Below, one piece after another: positions 37,226 to 46,407 of a stretch of 64,000 bases of DNA. The translations under genes and the position numbers were made by a program. Position 1 is the stretch's first letter. The number at the start of each line of letters is the position of its first letter. Source of the stretch: Nocardioides aquaticus (GTDB taxonomy: Bacteria > Actinomycetota > Actinomycetes > Propionibacteriales > Nocardioidaceae); contig NZ_CP075371.1 of assembly GCF_018459925.1 (NCBI RefSeq), positions 868,001-932,000 of the forward strand, read 5' to 3'. Under the pieces are notes generated by a model. The model was not told the DNA's origin. It saw only the letters and a program-made list of their open reading frames with translations, and did not search any database.

Positions 37226-37860
37226 CGTCGTGCGGGGGAGGGCCGACGGATGCCGAGCCGGGCCAGCTCGGCGTCGGCGAGGACGCGGTGGGTGGCGCGG
37301 GCCTGCTCGGGGGTGCGGCCCGAGGACGCGTCGTCGGGGGAGGGGTCGAGGGTGGCGACGGTGGCGTAGGGCAGGGAGGCGCGGGCCCGGTCGGCGAGGT
37401 AGCGGTCGTAGCGCGGGTCGTCGTCGTGCTCGGCGAGGTGCCGGCGGATCTGGGCGACCTCCCGACCTCGCCGCAGCCGCAGCGGGACGTACAGCCCGGC
37501 GATCGGGGTGACGGGGATGCCGACGACGGCGATGCCGAGCACGACACCGAGCTGGCGGAGCTGGCCCTTGACCTCGCCGCCGCGGGCGCTGATCTCGTCG
37601 GCGGTCTCGGTCACGTCGGCGCCGATCTCGGCCGGGCGCTCCCCGACGAGGGGCACCGCGGACAGCGACTGCAGGCCCTCGCCGACGGAGACCAGGGAGC
37701 GGCCGGAGGAGGCGACGGTGTCGCCGACGTCGGCGGCCCGCCACAGCGTGACGCCGGTCCAGGCCCCGATGGCGATCCACAGCACCACCCAGGACAGGAC
37801 GGCGGCGTCCATCAGCCGGAGGGTCCGGTGGTCCGCAGCTACCCGTATGGTCGTCGACAC
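37222..37860 (-). CDS. membrane protein encoded with the MMPL transporter
   Basis: GTG 37860 gives 212 residues. Two membrane helices (about residues 18-42 and 105-130) flank an extracytoplasmic helical domain with GRSLVSVGEGLQSLSAVPL and TADEISARGGEVKGQLRQ, which looks coiled-coil. The tail is cytoplasmic and charged. A TAAGAC hexamer (37868-37873, minus strand) lies 7 bases before the GTG, fitting a leaderless start. The 4-base overlap with the MMPL gene suggests an accessory role in the same transport process, which is inference from context only. Confidence 0.7.
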   Translation of the reverse strand: MSTTIRVAADHRTLRLMDAAVLSWVVLWIAIGAWTGVTLWRAADVGDTVASSGRSLVSVGEGLQSLSAVPLVGERPAEIGADVTETADEISARGGEVKGQLRQLGVVLGIAVVGIPVTPIAGLYVPLRLRRGREVAQIRRHLAEHDDDPRYDRYLADRARASLPYATVATLDPSPDDASSGRTPEQARATHRVLADAELARLGIRRPSPARR

Positions 37861-37943
37861 GGGCCCTGTCTTATCAGAGCCGACCGACACCCCTTCGCTC
37901 CTCAGGGCCGGCCCCCGGCCCGGGACCCGCCGCAGGAGACGCC

Positions 37944-38411
37944 ATGACGAGCCCGACGAGCCCGACACCCCCGCCGACGACGACCATCGAGGTCGAGGAG
38001 TCGGGGTGGCAGCGGTGGGCGTCGCGGCTGCTGCCGGTGCTGACCTTCCTGGTCGGCCTCGGCCTCGGCGCGCTCGTCGTGACGGCCGGGCAGCCCGCCG
38101 CCGAGGCGCCGGAGGCCTCCGGCGGGCCGTCCGCCACCCCGACCGGCGAGGCCGGGGAGGCCGGGCAGGAGACGGCCGACACCGTGGTGACCCTGCCGGG
38201 GGCCTGCGAGGACGCCGCGGAGACGCTGACCGAGGCCACCCGCCTGATCGACGACGTGGCGGGGGCCGTCCGCGACTTCCGCCCCGACGAGCTGGTCGGG
38301 CTGCTCGACCGGCTCGAGGACCTCGACTCGGAGGTCCGCTCGCAGACCGCCGAGTGCAGCCGCGTCGACATCAGCGAGAGCGCCTCGCCGGAGCCCTCGC
38401 CGTCCCAGTGA
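37944..38411 (+). CDS. hypothetical single-pass membrane protein
   Basis: ATG 37944 follows AGGAGA and gives 155 residues. A Thr/Pro-rich start leads to one membrane helix (about residues 27-50), a Glu/Ala/Gly-rich linker, and an extracytoplasmic helical region with two Cys (GACEDAAETL and TAECSRVD) that could form a disulfide. No family is recognised. It is divergent from the MMPL operon with 83 bases between the starts. Confidence 0.6.
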   Translation: MTSPTSPTPPPTTTIEVEESGWQRWASRLLPVLTFLVGLGLGALVVTAGQPAAEAPEASGGPSATPTGEAGEAGQETADTVVTLPGACEDAAETLTEATRLIDDVAGAVRDFRPDELVGLLDRLEDLDSEVRSQTAECSRVDISESASPEPSPSQ

Positions 38412-38462
38412 GGCCCGGTGGGGCCAGGCGAGGCCCGGTGGGGCCCGGTGAGGCCTGGTGCG
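38412..38462 (+). repeat. imperfect GGCCCGGTGGGG tandem repeat
   Basis: Four to five imperfect copies of an 11-12 bp G-rich unit follow the stop of the hypothetical gene and precede the M4 protease gene. No function can be assigned. Confidence 0.6.
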
Positions 38463-38491
38463 GTGTCGGCGGTGTCGGTGAGCATGGGGCG

Positions 38492-39820
38492 ATGACCTCG
38501 ACGCCGCAGACCCGTCCCACCGTCCGTTGCGGCATCGTGCCGCCCTACCTGCTGGAGCACCTGGGGTACGGCGACACCCTGCTGCTCGACGACCGGATCC
38601 GCGCGCGACGCCGCGACCGGCGGGGTGACGGCGCGGCGCCGCTGACCGGGGCGTGGACGGTGCACGACGCCGGCAACGGCACCGACCTGCCCGGCCGGCC
38701 GGTGCGCAGCGCGGGCGAGCCCGGGTCGGGCGACGCGGCCGTCGACGAGGCGGCCGCCGGGATCACCGGGGCGCTGGCGCTGTTCCGCGAGGTCTACGAC
38801 CGCGACTCCTACGACGGTCGCGGGGCGCCGGTGTCGCTGACCGTCCACTACGGCCGCGACTACGCCAACGCGTTCTGGGACGGCACCCAGCTGGTCTTCG
38901 GCGACGGCGACGGCGAGGTGTTCGCCCGGTTCACCAAGGCCGCCGACGTGCTGGCGCACGAGCTCGCGCACGCCGTGACCGAGCGCACCGCCGGGCTGGT
39001 CTACCAGGGCCAGCCCGGGGCGCTGAACGAGTCCGTCTCCGACGTCTTCGCCGCCTGCTCCGAGCAGCGGCTGCTGGGCCAGCAGGCCGCCGAGGCCGAC
39101 TGGCTGATCGGCGCCGAGCTGTTCCTGCCCGGTGTCCGGGCCCGGGCGCTGCGCGACATGGCCGCGCCCGGCACGGCCTACGACGACCCCCGCCTGGGCA
39201 CGGACCCGCAGCCGGCCCACCTCGACGACTACGTCGAGACCACCGACGACAACGGCGGGGTGCACATCAACTCCGGCATCCCCAACCGCGCCTTCCAGCT
39301 GGCCGCGGTCGCCGTCGGCGGCTCGTCGTGGGCCGGCGCCGGCCGGATCTGGTACGACGCGCTGACCGGCGGCGACGTGCGCCCCGACACCGACTTCGCG
39401 GGCTTCGCGGCAGCGACCGTCGCGGCCGCCGGGGACTCCGCGGCCGCGGTCGAGGAGGCGTGGCGCCAGGTCGGGGTACGCCCGGTCGCCGGCAGCTCGG
39501 CGCCCGCGACGGGCGGCGCCGCCCCCGGGGGCCCGCTGCGCACCGTCCGCGTCCGCCGCTCGGGGGGCTTCGTGGGCCGCACCGTCGAGGCCGAGGTCGA
39601 CCTCGGCGGCGCGGACGAGCGCGCGGCGACCCTGGCCGGGCTGGTGGACCGCATCGACCCGCAGGCCGCCCGCCCGGCCGGCAGCCCGATGCCCGACCAC
39701 TTCACCTACGAGTTCGACCTCGACGGCCGGCAGGTGCGGGTGCCCGAGCAGGACCTGACCGACGACCTGCGCGCCGTCGCCGACCTGGTGCTGCGGCCCG
39801 ACGGCCCGACGGAGGCGTAG
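38492..39820 (+). CDS. protealysin-like M4 metalloprotease fused to an emfourin-like inhibitor domain
   Basis: The 442-residue protein has no signal peptide. Residues 12-25 (RCGIVPPYLLEHLGY) match the short protealysin propeptide. The M4 catalytic domain follows with HELAH (His156, Glu157, His160), the third-ligand motif GALNESVSD, and the distal His region NGGVHINSGIPNRAF. From about residue 345 a separate domain begins with RVRRSGGFVGRT and ends near FTYEFDLDGRQVRVPEQDLT, matching emfourin, the proteinaceous inhibitor usually encoded beside protealysins. The protein thus carries protease and inhibitor in one chain. Localisation is inferred to be cytoplasmic. Confidence 0.88.
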   Translation: MTSTPQTRPTVRCGIVPPYLLEHLGYGDTLLLDDRIRARRRDRRGDGAAPLTGAWTVHDAGNGTDLPGRPVRSAGEPGSGDAAVDEAAAGITGALALFREVYDRDSYDGRGAPVSLTVHYGRDYANAFWDGTQLVFGDGDGEVFARFTKAADVLAHELAHAVTERTAGLVYQGQPGALNESVSDVFAACSEQRLLGQQAAEADWLIGAELFLPGVRARALRDMAAPGTAYDDPRLGTDPQPAHLDDYVETTDDNGGVHINSGIPNRAFQLAAVAVGGSSWAGAGRIWYDALTGGDVRPDTDFAGFAAATVAAAGDSAAAVEEAWRQVGVRPVAGSSAPATGGAAPGGPLRTVRVRRSGGFVGRTVEAEVDLGGADERAATLAGLVDRIDPQAARPAGSPMPDHFTYEFDLDGRQVRVPEQDLTDDLRAVADLVLRPDGPTEA

Positions 39821-39847
39821 GTCCCGGACGGCTGCGACGATGCCCCG

Positions 39848-40807
39848 GTGAGGACTCCTGCCGCGGCGCCGGCCACCGCCGGGGCGCCGGGGCCGGTGCT
39901 GGGCCGGGGGCTGCTGCTGGTCTGCCTGGCCGGCGTCCTCTGGGGGACGATCGGCCCGTCCGTGCCGCTGGCCGTCGAGGCCTCCGGGCTCGGCCCGCTG
40001 ACGGTCGGGGCGCTGCGCGGGCTGGTCGCGGCCGGCGTCCTGCTCGCGGCGGTGGCCTCGGTCGGACGGCTGCGCCGCTGCTGGGTGCTGGCCCGGCCGC
40101 AGTGGCGCCGCGTGGTGGCGGTCGGCGTGCTCACCGCGACCTTCCAGCAGCTGTTCTTCGTCGCCGTGCTGTGGGCGGGGGTCAGCATCGCCACGGTCGT
40201 GTGCCTCGGGTTCGCCCCGGCGCTGCTGCTGGTGGTGGGCAGCGTCCGCGAACGCCGGCCCCCGGCCGCGGGGGCGCTGGCCACCGTGGTGGTCGCGGTG
40301 GTCGGGCTGCTGCTGGTCGGCGGCGCCGGAAGCGAGGGGCCGGCCGGCTCCCGCCCGGTCGTCGGGGTGCTGGCCGCGCTCGCCGCCGGTGCGGCGTACG
40401 GGTTCTCCGCCGAGGTCGGCGCCCCGCTCTCGCGGCGCCTCGACACCCTCACGATGACGACCGCGACGATGGTCGTGGCGGCCGGCGTCCTGCTGCCCCT
40501 CGGGCTGGGGCTGCCGCTGCTGCGCGGGGAGCCGGTGCTGACCGCTGACCTCGCGTCGTGGGGGTGGATCGTCTACCTCGGCGTGGTGACGATGGCGGTC
40601 GCGTACGCCCTGCTGTTCACCGGGCTGCGCACCACCTCGAGCGGCACCGCGGTGGTGGCGAGCCTGCTCGAGCCGGTGACGGCGGTGCTGCTCGCGGTCG
40701 CGTTCCTGGGCGAGCGGCTGAGCCCGGCCGGCGTGCTGGGCTCGGTGCTGATCCTGCTGGCCATCGCCACGCTGGGGCGGCGCACGAGGGAACCGGCGCC
40801 GCAGTAG
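39848..40807 (+). CDS. EamA/DMT-family transporter
   Basis: The 319-residue protein has ten hydrophobic segments arranged as two EamA repeats. The first begins near residue 22 (LVCLAGVLWGTIGPSVPLA) and the second near 170 (LAALAAGAAYGFSAEVGAP). The last helices contain the typical LEPVTAVLLAVAFLGERL. Members export amino acids, purines or other metabolites. The GTG start at 39848 has no clear ribosome site but a GACGAT hexamer 6 bases before it, so it may be leaderless. It converges with the racemase gene. Confidence 0.85.
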   Translation: MRTPAAAPATAGAPGPVLGRGLLLVCLAGVLWGTIGPSVPLAVEASGLGPLTVGALRGLVAAGVLLAAVASVGRLRRCWVLARPQWRRVVAVGVLTATFQQLFFVAVLWAGVSIATVVCLGFAPALLLVVGSVRERRPPAAGALATVVVAVVGLLLVGGAGSEGPAGSRPVVGVLAALAAGAAYGFSAEVGAPLSRRLDTLTMTTATMVVAAGVLLPLGLGLPLLRGEPVLTADLASWGWIVYLGVVTMAVAYALLFTGLRTTSSGTAVVASLLEPVTAVLLAVAFLGERLSPAGVLGSVLILLAIATLGRRTREPAPQ

Positions 40808-40823
40808 CGGCCGGTGGGTGGGT

Positions 40824-40902
40824 CCCGGGCAGGCCCGCGACGTCATACGTCGGCGCGCTCGGCCGGGGTACGGGACGGATGACGTCCCGCGGCCTGCCGG
40901 GG
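40824..40902. terminator. long imperfect hairpin between convergent genes
   Basis: GGCAGGCC (40828-40835) and GACGTCAT (40839-40846) pair with ATGACGTC (40879-40886) and GGCCTGCC (40891-40898). The arms enclose about 32 bases. The position between two convergent stops supports a bidirectional terminator. Confidence 0.65.
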
Positions 40903-40907
40903 TGGGG

Positions 40908-41597
40908 TCAGGCCAGGGCGCGGTCGAGCGCGGCGGCGACGTGCAGCGAGGTGCACGGGAAGAGCGGCAGCTCGGCGTCGGCCTGGCGCACGAGCAGCTC
41001 GAGCTCGGTGCAGCCGAGCACCACCCCGCCGGCGCCGGCGTCCCACAGCTCCTCGACCAGCCCGACGACGGTGCGGCGCGAGGAGTCCAGGACGCGGCCG
41101 TGGATCAGCTCGCCGTAGATGATCGCGTCGAGCTCCTCGTGGTGGTGCGCCTCGGGCACGTGCACCGTGAGGCCGTGGCTGCGGAGCCGGTCGAGGAAGA
41201 AGGTGCGCGACATCGCCAGGGAGGTGCCGACGAACCCGATCTCGTCGAGACCCTGGGCGCGGACGGCGTCGGCCACCACGTCGGCGAGGTGCAGGACCGG
41301 GATGTCGACGGCGTCGGCGACCTGGTCGGCCACCCGGTGGAAGGTCGTGGTGCACAGCAGCAGGAAGTCCGCGCCGGCCCGCTCGACGCCCGTCGCGGCG
41401 CCGACGAGGACCTCGGCGACGTCGTCCCAGCGCTCGGCGCGCTGCAGCGCGTCGACCTCGGCGAAGTCGACCGAGCTCAGCACCGTCCGCGCCGAGCTGA
41501 GCCCGCCGCGCCGCTGCTGCACCCCCCGGTTGAGCATCTCGTAGTAGACCGAGCTGCTCTCCCAGCTCATCCCGCCGATCAGTCCGATGGTCTGCAC
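40908..41597 (-). CDS. aspartate/glutamate racemase family protein
   Basis: The 229-residue protein begins with QTIGLIGGMSWESSSVYYEMLN, typical of aspartate racemases (YgeA/RacX type). The two catalytic Cys lie in LLCTTTFH and LGCTELELL; the first is in C-T-T where C-N-T is usual. It interconverts L- and D-acidic or broad-range amino acids without cofactor. Length is normal. Repeat copy i lies upstream of its start. It is probably monocistronic. Confidence 0.88.
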   Translation of the reverse strand: MQTIGLIGGMSWESSSVYYEMLNRGVQQRRGGLSSARTVLSSVDFAEVDALQRAERWDDVAEVLVGAATGVERAGADFLLLCTTTFHRVADQVADAVDIPVLHLADVVADAVRAQGLDEIGFVGTSLAMSRTFFLDRLRSHGLTVHVPEAHHHEELDAIIYGELIHGRVLDSSRRTVVGLVEELWDAGAGGVVLGCTELELLVRQADAELPLFPCTSLHVAAALDRALA

Positions 41598-41619
41598 GGG
41601 CGGATCATGCCACTCCGGC

Positions 41620-41685
41620 CGAGATGACGCTCGCGGACAGCCGAGATGACGCTCGCGGCGCCTCGAGATGACGTTTCCGGCGCGC
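41620..41685 (+). repeat. 22-bp A-B-C repeat module, copy i
   Basis: Units begin at 41620, 41642 and 41664. A and B keep CGAGATGACGCTCGCGG exactly; C reads CGAGATGACGTTTCCGG. It lies between the racemase start and the SDR stop on the same strand. Confidence 0.9.
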
Positions 41686-41717
41686 CGGCGGGGGGGCGGG
41701 GCCGGCCGTACGGCCGC

Positions 41718-42464
41718 TCAGACGCGGTGGACCTTGTGCTGCGCGGCCTGCGCGCGGGGCTTGATGACCAGGCTGTCGACGTTGACGTGGGCGGGACGGG
41801 TGACCATCCACCCGATGGCATCGGCGACGTCCTCGGCGGTCAGCGGGTCGGGCACCCCGGCGTACACGGCGTCGGCCTTCGCCTGGTCGCCGTCGAAGCG
41901 GACCGCGCTGAACTCCTCGGTGCGGACCATGCCCGGGGCGATCTCCAGGACGCGGACCGGCTGGTCGAACAGCTCCAGGCGCAGCGTCTCGGTCACCACC
42001 TGGGTGCCGTGCTTGGCCGCGGTGTAGCCCGCGCCGCCCTCGTAGGCGATCCGGCCGGCGGTCGAGCCGACGTTGAGGATCGTGCCGGCGCCCGAGGCCA
42101 GCAGGGCCGGCAGCAGGGCGCGGGTGACCTGCATCAGCCCGATCACGTTGACCTCGTACATCGCGCGCCACTGCGCGGAGTCGGCCTCCGCGACCGGGGT
42201 CATCCCGAAGGCGCCGCCGGCGTTGTTGACCAGCACGTCCAGGCGCGCCCCGACCTGCGCGGCCAGCGCGGCGACCTGGTCCTCGTCGGTGACGTCGCAG
42301 GTCACGGCCGTGCCCCCGATCTCGCGGGCCAGCTCCTCGACGCGCTCGGCCCGGCGCGCGGCGCACACGACGTGGTAGCCGGCGGCGGCCAGGGTGCGGG
42401 CGGTGGCGGCCCCGATCCCGCTGCTGGCTCCGGTGACGACGGCGAGGGGTGTGGTGGTCTCCAT
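41718..42464 (-). CDS. short-chain dehydrogenase/reductase
   Basis: The 248-residue protein is a classical [11 protein letters not shown] near residue 12, NNAGG near 87, the catalytic Ser in NVGSTAGR, and YTAAKHG as the Tyr-x-x-x-Lys pair. The pattern resembles the YdfG/serine dehydrogenase-like group with a C-terminal [18 protein letters not shown]. It uses NADP or NAD to oxidise hydroxy acids or related alcohols. A CACAAT hexamer just upstream of ATG 42464 and the lack of a ribosome site fit a leaderless transcript. It is divergent from mshA. Confidence 0.88.
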   Translation of the reverse strand: METTTPLAVVTGASSGIGAATARTLAAAGYHVVCAARRAERVEELAREIGGTAVTCDVTDEDQVAALAAQVGARLDVLVNNAGGAFGMTPVAEADSAQWRAMYEVNVIGLMQVTRALLPALLASGAGTILNVGSTAGRIAYEGGAGYTAAKHGTQVVTETLRLELFDQPVRVLEIAPGMVRTEEFSAVRFDGDQAKADAVYAGVPDPLTAEDVADAIGWMVTRPAHVNVDSLVIKPRAQAAQHKVHRV

Positions 42465-42564
42465 GAGCCCATTGTGGAGGGGGTGGGGGAATGTCGTGCG
42501 GCGGGTGAGGGTTGGGCCGGAGGTGCCCGGGCGAGCGACCCGGGCCGGAGGAGGTGCAGGCGAC

Positions 42565-43830
42565 GTGACGACCCCGGCAGTACGCCGTGTGGCCATGATC
42601 AGCCTGCACACCTCCCCGCTGGACCAGCCCGGCACCGGTGATGCCGGCGGGATGAACGTCTACGTCACCGAGCTGTCGCGGCGCCTGGCCCGCCACGGCG
42701 TCGAGGTCGACATCTTCACCCGCGCCACGAGCTCGGCGCTGCCCGAGGCCGTGGCCGTCGACCCGGGCGTGGTGGTGCGCCACATCCACGCCGGCCCGTT
42801 CGAGGGCCTAACCAAGAACGAGCTGCCCGGCCAGCTGTGCGTCTTCGCCCGCGAGGTGCTGCGTGCCGAGGCCGCCCAGCCGTCCGGGCACTACGACGTC
42901 GTGCACTCCCACTACTGGCTCTCGGGCCAGGTCGGCGCGCTGGCCCGGGACCGCTGGGGCGTGCCGCTGGTGCACACGATGCACACGATGGCCAAGGTCA
43001 AGAACGAGGCGATGGCCGCCGGCGACACCCCCGAGCCCGCCGCCCGCGTCATCGGCGAGGAGCAGGTGGTCGACGCCGCCGACGTCCTCGTGGCCAACAC
43101 CGACCTCGAGGCCAAGCAGCTGATCAACCTCTACGACGCCGACCCCGGCCGGGTCGAGGTCGTCTACCCCGGCGTCGACCTGGACACCTTCACCCCGCGC
43201 GACCCGGTCGCCGTACGTCGCGACCTCGGCCTTCCCGCGGACGCGACCGTGCTGCTCTTCGCTGGCCGGATCCAGCCGCTGAAGGCGCCCGACGTCCTGC
43301 TGCGCGCCGTCGCCCACGTGCTCGAGCGCCGCCCCGGCCTGCGCAGGCACCTCGTGGTCCCCGTCGTCGGCGGCCCGTCGGGCAGCGGCCTGGACCGCCC
43401 GGCCAGCCTGGTCCAGCTCGCCCACGAGCTCGGCATCTCCGACGTGGTGCGGTTCGTGCCCCCGGTCGCGCAGACCGACCTGGCCCGGTGGTACGCCGCC
43501 GCGACGCTGGTCGCCGTCCCCTCCTACAACGAGTCCTTCGGGCTGGTCGCGGCCGAGGCCCAGGCCTGCGGCACGCCCGTGGTCGCCGCCGCCGTCGGCG
43601 GGCTGCCCACCGTGGTCCGCGACGGCGTCAGCGGGCTGCTGGTCGAGGGCCACGACCCCGTCCGCTGGGCCGACACCCTGGAGCGCCTGCTCGCCGACCC
43701 CGCCCGGATCGAGGCGCTCGGCGCCGGGGCGCTGGCGCAGGCCCGTGAGTTCTCCTGGGAGGCCACCGCCGGCCGCACCCTCGAGGCCTACGACCGCGCG
43801 CGCACCGTCATGCGAGGCTCGGGCACGTGA
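42565..43830 (+). CDS. mshA: D-inositol-3-phosphate glycosyltransferase
   Basis: GTG 42565 follows GGAGGAGGTG and gives 421 residues. This GT-B enzyme has the MshA N-terminal signature [24 protein letters not shown], then HSHYWLSG, the Rossmann hinge [16 protein letters not shown] and the donor-binding [20 protein letters not shown]. It transfers GlcNAc from UDP-GlcNAc to inositol-3-phosphate, the first step of mycothiol synthesis in the cytoplasm. It overlaps the ybjN-like gene by 4 bases, matching the order mshA (Rv0486) then Rv0487 in Mycobacterium tuberculosis. A mycothiol-dependent enzyme candidate lies at 56 kb. Confidence 0.95.
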   Translation: MTTPAVRRVAMISLHTSPLDQPGTGDAGGMNVYVTELSRRLARHGVEVDIFTRATSSALPEAVAVDPGVVVRHIHAGPFEGLTKNELPGQLCVFAREVLRAEAAQPSGHYDVVHSHYWLSGQVGALARDRWGVPLVHTMHTMAKVKNEAMAAGDTPEPAARVIGEEQVVDAADVLVANTDLEAKQLINLYDADPGRVEVVYPGVDLDTFTPRDPVAVRRDLGLPADATVLLFAGRIQPLKAPDVLLRAVAHVLERRPGLRRHLVVPVVGGPSGSGLDRPASLVQLAHELGISDVVRFVPPVAQTDLARWYAAATLVAVPSYNESFGLVAAEAQACGTPVVAAAVGGLPTVVRDGVSGLLVEGHDPVRWADTLERLLADPARIEALGAGALAQAREFSWEATAGRTLEAYDRARTVMRGSGT

Positions 43831-44468
43831 GCGACCCGACCGACCAGCCGACCGACCAGCCGACCGACCAGCCGAGCGACCAGCCGAGCGACCCGCTCGG
43901 GGACGCGCCGGCGTCGATGACGCCGGACCAGCAGCGCCGGGCCGCGACGCTGCGCGCGTACCTGCAGGCCAACGACCTGGAGCACACCGAGACCGCCGTC
44001 GGCGGGTTCTCCTTCGCGCTGCCCGGCGAGCGGAAGCTCCAGACGCCGGTACGCCTCGACGTCGGCGTGCACGCGCTCGGGGTGCACGCGTTCGTGTGCC
44101 GCCAGCCCGACGAGGCGCACGAGCGGGTCTACCGGTGGCTGCTGGAGCGCAACCTCAAGACCTTCGGCGCGGCCTTCGCGCTGGACCACCACGGCGACAT
44201 CTACCTCGACGGACGGCTGCCGCTGGGCGTCCTCGACGCCGGGCAGGGCGCGGACGGCCCCGCCGACCCGACGGACCTCCCCGAGCTGGACCGCCTGCTG
44301 GGCGCGGTGCTCTCGACCGCCGACGAGTCGTTCAACGCGATCCTGGAGCTCGGGTTCGCCTCCTCGATCCGCAAGGAGTGGGACTGGCGGCGCCTGCGCG
44401 GGGAGTCGACGGCCAACCTCGAGGCGTTCCGCGGCTGGCTCGAGGCCGGGGACGACGCCCGGCCGTAG
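43827..44468 (+). CDS. YbjN-domain protein
   Basis: GTG 43827 overlaps the mshA stop, giving 213 residues. The first 22 residues are DQPT/DQPS repeats, encoded by a 12-bp tandem array. A YbjN-type domain follows (about residues 38-205: [34 protein letters not shown] and [21 protein letters not shown] segments). The function is unknown; the fold resembles type III secretion chaperones. The same gene order occurs in mycobacteria beside mshA. The repeat-coded N-terminus is probably disordered and may vary in length between strains. Confidence 0.8.
   Translation: MSDPTDQPTDQPTDQPSDQPSDPLGDAPASMTPDQQRRAATLRAYLQANDLEHTETAVGGFSFALPGERKLQTPVRLDVGVHALGVHAFVCRQPDEAHERVYRWLLERNLKTFGAAFALDHHGDIYLDGRLPLGVLDAGQGADGPADPTDLPELDRLLGAVLSTADESFNAILELGFASSIRKEWDWRRLRGESTANLEAFRGWLEAGDDARP
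43836..43895 (+). repeat. 12-bp tandem repeat in the ybjN N-terminus, five copies
   Basis: Three copies of CCGACCGACCAG are followed by CCGAGCGACCAG and a partial CCGAGCGACCCG. The 12-bp period keeps the frame, so changes in copy number would add or remove four residues. Confidence 0.9.
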
Positions 44469-44483
44469 CGGACCACCCGTCCG
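44469..44483. terminator. weak hairpin between ybjN and the EAL gene
   Basis: CGGAC and GTCCG pair around a CACCC loop just after the ybjN stop. The 5-bp stem is short, so termination is only a possibility. Confidence 0.3.
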
Positions 44484-44495
44484 GCGACCGTTCCC

Positions 44496-45902
44496 TCAGG
44501 CGGTCGTCCCGGCGTCGGCGCGGATCAGCGGGGCGACGGCCGGCATGAAGACCTCGGGCCGCATCGGACGCCCGAGCAGGTAGCCCTGCCCGAAGACGGC
44601 GCCGACGGCCTGCAGGTGGGAGGCCTGGACTGCGTCCTCGATGCCCTCGGCGACGACGGTGACCTGGGTGGTGCCGAGCAGCCCCAGCACGGTGCGGATC
44701 AGGGCGAAGTCGGTGGCGGAGGTGGCGATGTCGCGGACCAGGGACCGGTCGATCTTGACGGTGTCGACCGGGAGCCGGTGCAGCTGCGCGATCGAGGAGT
44801 AGCCGGTGCCGAAGTCGTCGATGCCCAGGCCGACGCCGAGCGCGCGCAGCCGGTACAGCGTGGTCAGCACGTGCTGGTCCTCGGTCAGCAGCGCCGTCTC
44901 GGTGATCTCGAGCAGCAGCATCTCCGCCGGGGTGCCGGAGCGGTCCAGGGCGTCGGCGACGCTCTCGACGTAGCCCGGACGCTGCAGCTCGAGCGCGGAG
45001 ACGTTGACGTGGGTGCGGTACGCCGGCCCCACGTGACCGATCCACGCCGCGGTCTGCGCCAGGGCCAGGTCGAGCACGAGCCGGCCCAGGTCGTGGATCA
45101 GCCCGGACCGCTCGGCGGCTGCGACGGCCTCGGCGGGCGAGACGTCCCCGCGCTCCGGGTGGTGCCAGCGCAGCAGGGCCTCCGCGCTGGTCAGCGTGCG
45201 GCTGCGCAGGTCGAGCACCGGCTGGTAGACCAGCGACAGCTGGGAGGGGTGCTCGTGCAGCGCGGCGGCCAGGTCGGCGACCAGGCCGAGCTCGCGGCGG
45301 ACGACGGCGTCGTGCTGGTCCTCCCCGCCCGCACCGCCCGTCCCGCCCGCACCGGTCCGGTCGGGCGAGGCGTTCCACCGTACGCAGCCGCGGTGGTGCC
45401 GGCCGGCGGCGTAGAGGGCGCCGCGCACCTCGCGCAGCGAGCGCCAGCCCTCGTCGTCGGCCCGGCAGCGGCGCAGCGCCACGGTGACCACCGGCCACAC
45501 CCGCGCGCCGCCCTGCTCCAGCGGCAGCGTCGCGAACCCGGCCAGGCGGGTGGCGACCGCCTCGACGTCGTCGGCGTCGAGGTCGGGGTGGACCACGAGG
45601 CCGGCCAGGACCCCGCCGACGGGGGAGACCTGCAGCAGGTGGATGACCAGGTCGGGGGTCCCGTCGTCGGGCACGGCCGGTGGCTGCTGGTCGACGCCGA
45701 GCCGCGCGACGACGGCCGCGGTGACCGCGCCGAGCGCCTCGTGGCCGTAGGCGTCGGCGAGCTCGTCGGCGTTGGAGACGCTGGCCGCCAGCAGCACCAC
45801 CTGGCGCCCGGCGTGGCCGGCCTCGACGCACAGCGACTCGACGCGGTCGCGCAGCGGGCGCGGGTCGGTCAGGCCGAGGGCGAGCGGGTCGAAGTGCGCC
45901 AC
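44496..45902 (-). CDS. EAL-domain c-di-GMP phosphodiesterase with degenerate GGDEF-like N-terminus
   Basis: GTG 45902 gives 468 residues. Residues 1-190 resemble a GGDEF fold without the GGDEF motif. The EAL domain (about 205-460) keeps the catalytic set: SAEALLRW, HVNVSALELQ, LEITET, IDDFGTGYSS, VKIDRSLV, VAEGIEDA and GQGYLLG. It should hydrolyse c-di-GMP to pGpG. The start lies one base after the stop of the pseudo-receiver gene, so the two are co-translated. The genes continue upstream with a GGDEF protein and an RsiG/WhiG pair, pointing to one c-di-GMP circuit. Confidence 0.9.
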   Translation of the reverse strand: MAHFDPLALGLTDPRPLRDRVESLCVEAGHAGRQVVLLAASVSNADELADAYGHEALGAVTAAVVARLGVDQQPPAVPDDGTPDLVIHLLQVSPVGGVLAGLVVHPDLDADDVEAVATRLAGFATLPLEQGGARVWPVVTVALRRCRADDEGWRSLREVRGALYAAGRHHRGCVRWNASPDRTGAGGTGGAGGEDQHDAVVRRELGLVADLAAALHEHPSQLSLVYQPVLDLRSRTLTSAEALLRWHHPERGDVSPAEAVAAAERSGLIHDLGRLVLDLALAQTAAWIGHVGPAYRTHVNVSALELQRPGYVESVADALDRSGTPAEMLLLEITETALLTEDQHVLTTLYRLRALGVGLGIDDFGTGYSSIAQLHRLPVDTVKIDRSLVRDIATSATDFALIRTVLGLLGTTQVTVVAEGIEDAVQASHLQAVGAVFGQGYLLGRPMRPEVFMPAVAPLIRADAGTTA

Positions 45903-45903
45903 C

Positions 45904-46335
45904 TCAGGTCACCGGCTCGGCGCGCTCGAGGGCCCAGGGCAGGTTGAGGCCCCGGATGACGTCCAGCAGCGCGCGGGCCGCGACGTGGCCCGACAGGTAG
46001 GTGGCGCCGTGCTGGTGCAGCACCGCGATCTCGTCGTCCCCGGGGTCGCCCCCGGTCACCACGACCGGCAGCCGGCGCAGCCCGGCGTCGGCCCGCAGCA
46101 GGCGCAGCACCTCCGCGGCGCTGCCCAGCGGCAGCCGGAGCGCCGTCACCAGGACCACCGGCAGCGGGTGGTCGGCGCGCTCGGCGTACGGCGCCCGGCC
46201 CAGGACGTAGGCGGCCGCCTCGTGACCGTCCTCGCAGGCCAGGACGGGGTTGGTCAGCCCGCCGGAGATGAAGTCGTCGCGTGTGCGTCGGACCGCGGCG
46301 GCGTCGTAGCCGACCAGCAGGACCGGAGCACGCAT
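45904..46335 (-). CDS. receiver-like protein lacking the phospho-acceptor Asp
   Basis: ATG 46335 follows GGAGGA and gives 143 residues. The fold matches a stand-alone receiver domain: VLLVGYDAAAVRRTRDDF at strand 1, PVVLVTALRLPLGSAAEVLRLLRAD around strand 3 and helix 3, and PVVVTGGDPGDDEIAVLHQHGATYLSG. At the strand 3 position where LLDLRLP is expected the sequence reads LVTALRLP, so the Asp is missing. It is therefore probably a phosphorylation-independent adaptor. It is coupled to the EAL phosphodiesterase gene and may regulate it. Confidence 0.7.
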   Translation of the reverse strand: MRAPVLLVGYDAAAVRRTRDDFISGGLTNPVLACEDGHEAAAYVLGRAPYAERADHPLPVVLVTALRLPLGSAAEVLRLLRADAGLRRLPVVVTGGDPGDDEIAVLHQHGATYLSGHVAARALLDVIRGLNLPWALERAEPVT

Positions 46336-46407
46336 GGTTCCTCCGTGGATCGGTGACGGGACTGGCCCGGACACCCCCGCGTCCCGGAAGTAGCAGTGAA
46401 TCCGATC

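Noticed and set aside
34619..37369. A 916-codon plus-strand open frame
   Set aside because: It is antisense to the MMPL transporter gene, rich in Gln/Arg/Gly without domains, and has no ribosome site.
37874..40846. A 990-codon minus-strand open frame
   Set aside because: It lies antisense to the M4 protease and EamA genes, with low-complexity Arg/Gly/His composition.
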